Of a stretch of DNA of 64,000 nucleotides, positions 62,643 to 64,000 are shown one piece after another (within the stretch, counting starts at the first letter, position 1; each line of letters begins with the position of its first letter). The notes under the pieces were generated by a model, which had not been told where the DNA came from, searched no databases, and worked only from the letters and a program-made list of their open reading frames with translations. Source of the DNA: Amycolatopsis anabasis. Its GTDB lineage: Bacteria; Actinomycetota; Actinomycetes; Mycobacteriales; Pseudonocardiaceae. A program made the translations under genes and the position numbers. The stretch is from contig NZ_VTHK01000042.1 in NCBI RefSeq assembly GCF_009765355.1, forward strand, positions 1 through 64,000. Reading direction: 5' to 3'.

Positions 62643-63566
62643 GTGGCCATCGAACTCGACGACATGCTGAACACCATCAAGGACCGGCAATGGGCCCTGA
62701 CCGATATCGACTGGGACGCGCCCGGCGCCGAGCTGATCACCGAGGAACAACGGCCCAAACTCCAGGCGTTCATGGCCGACCTGGTGTGGATCGAGAACGT
62801 CGGCGCGCGTGGTTTCGCCGCCATGGCGACGAAAGCGCCGACCGACACGCTCAAGCAGATCTACACCTACTTCCACGCCGAGGAACAGCGCCACGCCAAC
62901 GCCGAACTCGCGCTGATGCGCCGCTGGGGGATGCTGGAGGGCGACCGGATCCCCGAGCCCAACGTCAACGTCCGGCTCGCCATCCAGTGGCTGGACCGGT
63001 ATTCCGACGGCATGTCACTGTCCATTTTGGGCACCGTGATCCCGATGCTGGAGGTGGCCCTGGACGGGGCGCTGGTGAAGTTCCTGCTCGACGAGGTCGC
63101 CGATCCGCTGTGCCACGAGGTGTTCCGGAAGATCAACGCCGACGAGTCCCGCCACCTGGCCGTCGATTTCCAGGTGCTCGACCTGCTCGGCGCCGCGCCG
63201 CTGCGGCGATTGCTGATCCAGACCGTCGGCAACACCCTGCGGCCGAGCCTGCTGCTCGGCGCCCTGATGTACATCCCGCTGCTGAACCGCATGCGCGACA
63301 ACATCGTCGCCATGGGCCTGAAGGAGAACCAGCTCTACAACGCGATGAAGCGGTTCGCCAGCGTCGGGGAGCGCAGCGCGAACACCCGCCGGGTGCCGAC
63401 GTACCAGGTCCTCAAGCGGCACGCGGCCATGGTGATCGACCGCGGTCACCCCTACCACCTCTTCGCCGATTTCCTGGTCCGCGCCAGCAACCTCATCCCG
63501 AAGCGGCTGCTCGGCCGAACCCCGGCCTGGGCCCGGGAACTCACCCACGAGCCGGTGTCCAAATGA
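62643..63566 (+). CDS. Ferritin-like diiron protein
   Basis: A 307-residue helical protein with two ExxRH-type iron motifs: FHAEEQRHANAE and NADESRHLAVDF, plus further Glu residues (WIENVGARG and MLEVAL). It belongs to the ferritin-like diiron group that includes putative oxygenases and hydroxylases. The function is unproven; its place in an operon with an SDR and a flavin monooxygenase suggests oxidation of a lipid or steroid-like molecule. The start is GTG 62643, with GAGAGGAGCC before it. It overlaps the next gene by ATGA. Confidence 0.82.
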   Translation: MAIELDDMLNTIKDRQWALTDIDWDAPGAELITEEQRPKLQAFMADLVWIENVGARGFAAMATKAPTDTLKQIYTYFHAEEQRHANAELALMRRWGMLEGDRIPEPNVNVRLAIQWLDRYSDGMSLSILGTVIPMLEVALDGALVKFLLDEVADPLCHEVFRKINADESRHLAVDFQVLDLLGAAPLRRLLIQTVGNTLRPSLLLGALMYIPLLNRMRDNIVAMGLKENQLYNAMKRFASVGERSANTRRVPTYQVLKRHAAMVIDRGHPYHLFADFLVRASNLIPKRLLGRTPAWARELTHEPVSK

Positions 63567-64000
63567 CGGCCGTTCTCGTCGTCGGGGCGGGGTTCGCCGG
63601 ACTGGGCGCCGCGATTCGCCTGCGGCAGGCCGGAATCGACGACTTCGTGATCCTGGAGCGCGGCACCGAGGTGGGCGGGACCTGGCGCGACAACACCTAT
63701 CCCGGGGCGGCCTGCGACATTCCCTCCCTGCTGTACTCGTATTCCTTCGCGCCGCTCCCGGAGTGGTCCCGCGCCTACTCCGGGAGCGCGGAGATCCTGC
63801 GCTACATCAACCACATCGTCGACCGCTTCGAACTCCGCCCGCACATCCGGTTCGGCGCGGACGTCACCGGGCTGGCCTTCGACGAGGACACCGGCGCCTG
63901 GACCGCGGACACCGCCGACGGCCGCGTGTTCACCGCCCGCACCGCGATCATGGCCGCCGGACCGCTGTCCAACGCCAGTTTCCCCGAGCTGCGCGGGATC
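63563..64000 (+). CDS. Flavin-containing (Baeyer-Villiger-type) monooxygenase, 3' end cut by window
   Basis: The first 146 residues of a flavoprotein monooxygenase: FAD motif GAGFAGLG at 8-15, then GTEVGGTWRDNTYPGAACD with the GGTW typical of the BVMO family, and SYSFAPLPEWSRAYSGS. It should add oxygen to a ketone using NADPH and FAD. It is the fourth gene of the operon and starts within the stop codon of the diiron gene. The mycobacterial counterpart by context is MymA. Confidence 0.93.
   Translation, partial: MTAVLVVGAGFAGLGAAIRLRQAGIDDFVILERGTEVGGTWRDNTYPGAACDIPSLLYSYSFAPLPEWSRAYSGSAEILRYINHIVDRFELRPHIRFGADVTGLAFDEDTGAWTADTADGRVFTARTAIMAAGPLSNASFPELRGI

Overview
The window is very GC-rich, uses many GTG starts, has dense operons with ATGA/GTGA start-stop overlaps, and carries a complete YrbE/Mce operon, a two-domain geosmin synthase, an MmpS-like protein and an F420-type (Ddn-like) oxidoreductase. 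Together these point to a filamentous actinomycete of the Pseudonocardiaceae, Amycolatopsis-like. That placement is inference from gene content and style; no search was run.

Left part (1-19 kb): a 13E12-type HNH protein cut by the window edge; a secreted protein-arginine-deiminase-like enzyme; a TetR regulator divergent from a fused tandem acyl-CoA dehydrogenase with a palindrome between them; remains of a second TetR gene; an AraC regulator divergent from an eight-gene yrbE-mce lipid importer whose genes all overlap or nearly touch; a repeat-filled convergent intergenic region; and a DszC-like flavin monooxygenase. The acyl-CoA dehydrogenase next to mce suggests uptake and beta-oxidation of a lipid or sterol side chain.

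Middle (19-39 kb): coaE fused to a GrpB domain; a NarL-type two-component pair behind a drug-type ABC exporter and a PMT-like glycosyltransferase; uvrB; a VapBC module of less GC-rich sequence; an unusual ABC system whose ATPase is fused to an outside-facing alpha/beta hydrolase through a membrane segment, with a 26-codon mini-ORF between ATPase and permease; a LuxR protein whose receiver has lost its phospho-acceptor; a TerC transporter under a yybP-ykoY manganese riboswitch with a visible ribosome-binding-site sequestering hairpin; an S9 peptidase; and a RES toxin with its HTH partner.

Right part (39-64 kb): a LacI-controlled sugar regulon (ABC importer, LacI, isomerase, FGGY kinase) with the same promoter-operator layout in front of both transcripts, followed by a broken MFS gene; an amino-acid permease; a toroid-fold protein; AraC, MgtC, NUDIX, MmpS-like, HxlR and FetB-like genes; a histidine phosphatase; an isoprenylcysteine-methyltransferase-like protein; geosmin synthase; RNase HI; a Ddn-like oxidoreductase; and a TetR divergent from an operon of hydrolase, SDR, diiron protein and Baeyer-Villiger-type monooxygenase that resembles parts of the mycobacterial mymA locus and runs off the edge.

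Two genome-style signals recur. At least ten genes appear to be leaderless, with a -10-like hexamer 6-8 nt before the start codon. Short degenerate repeats of about 21 bp fill intergenic regions at operon ends near 16.7-17.1 kb and 43.6 kb.
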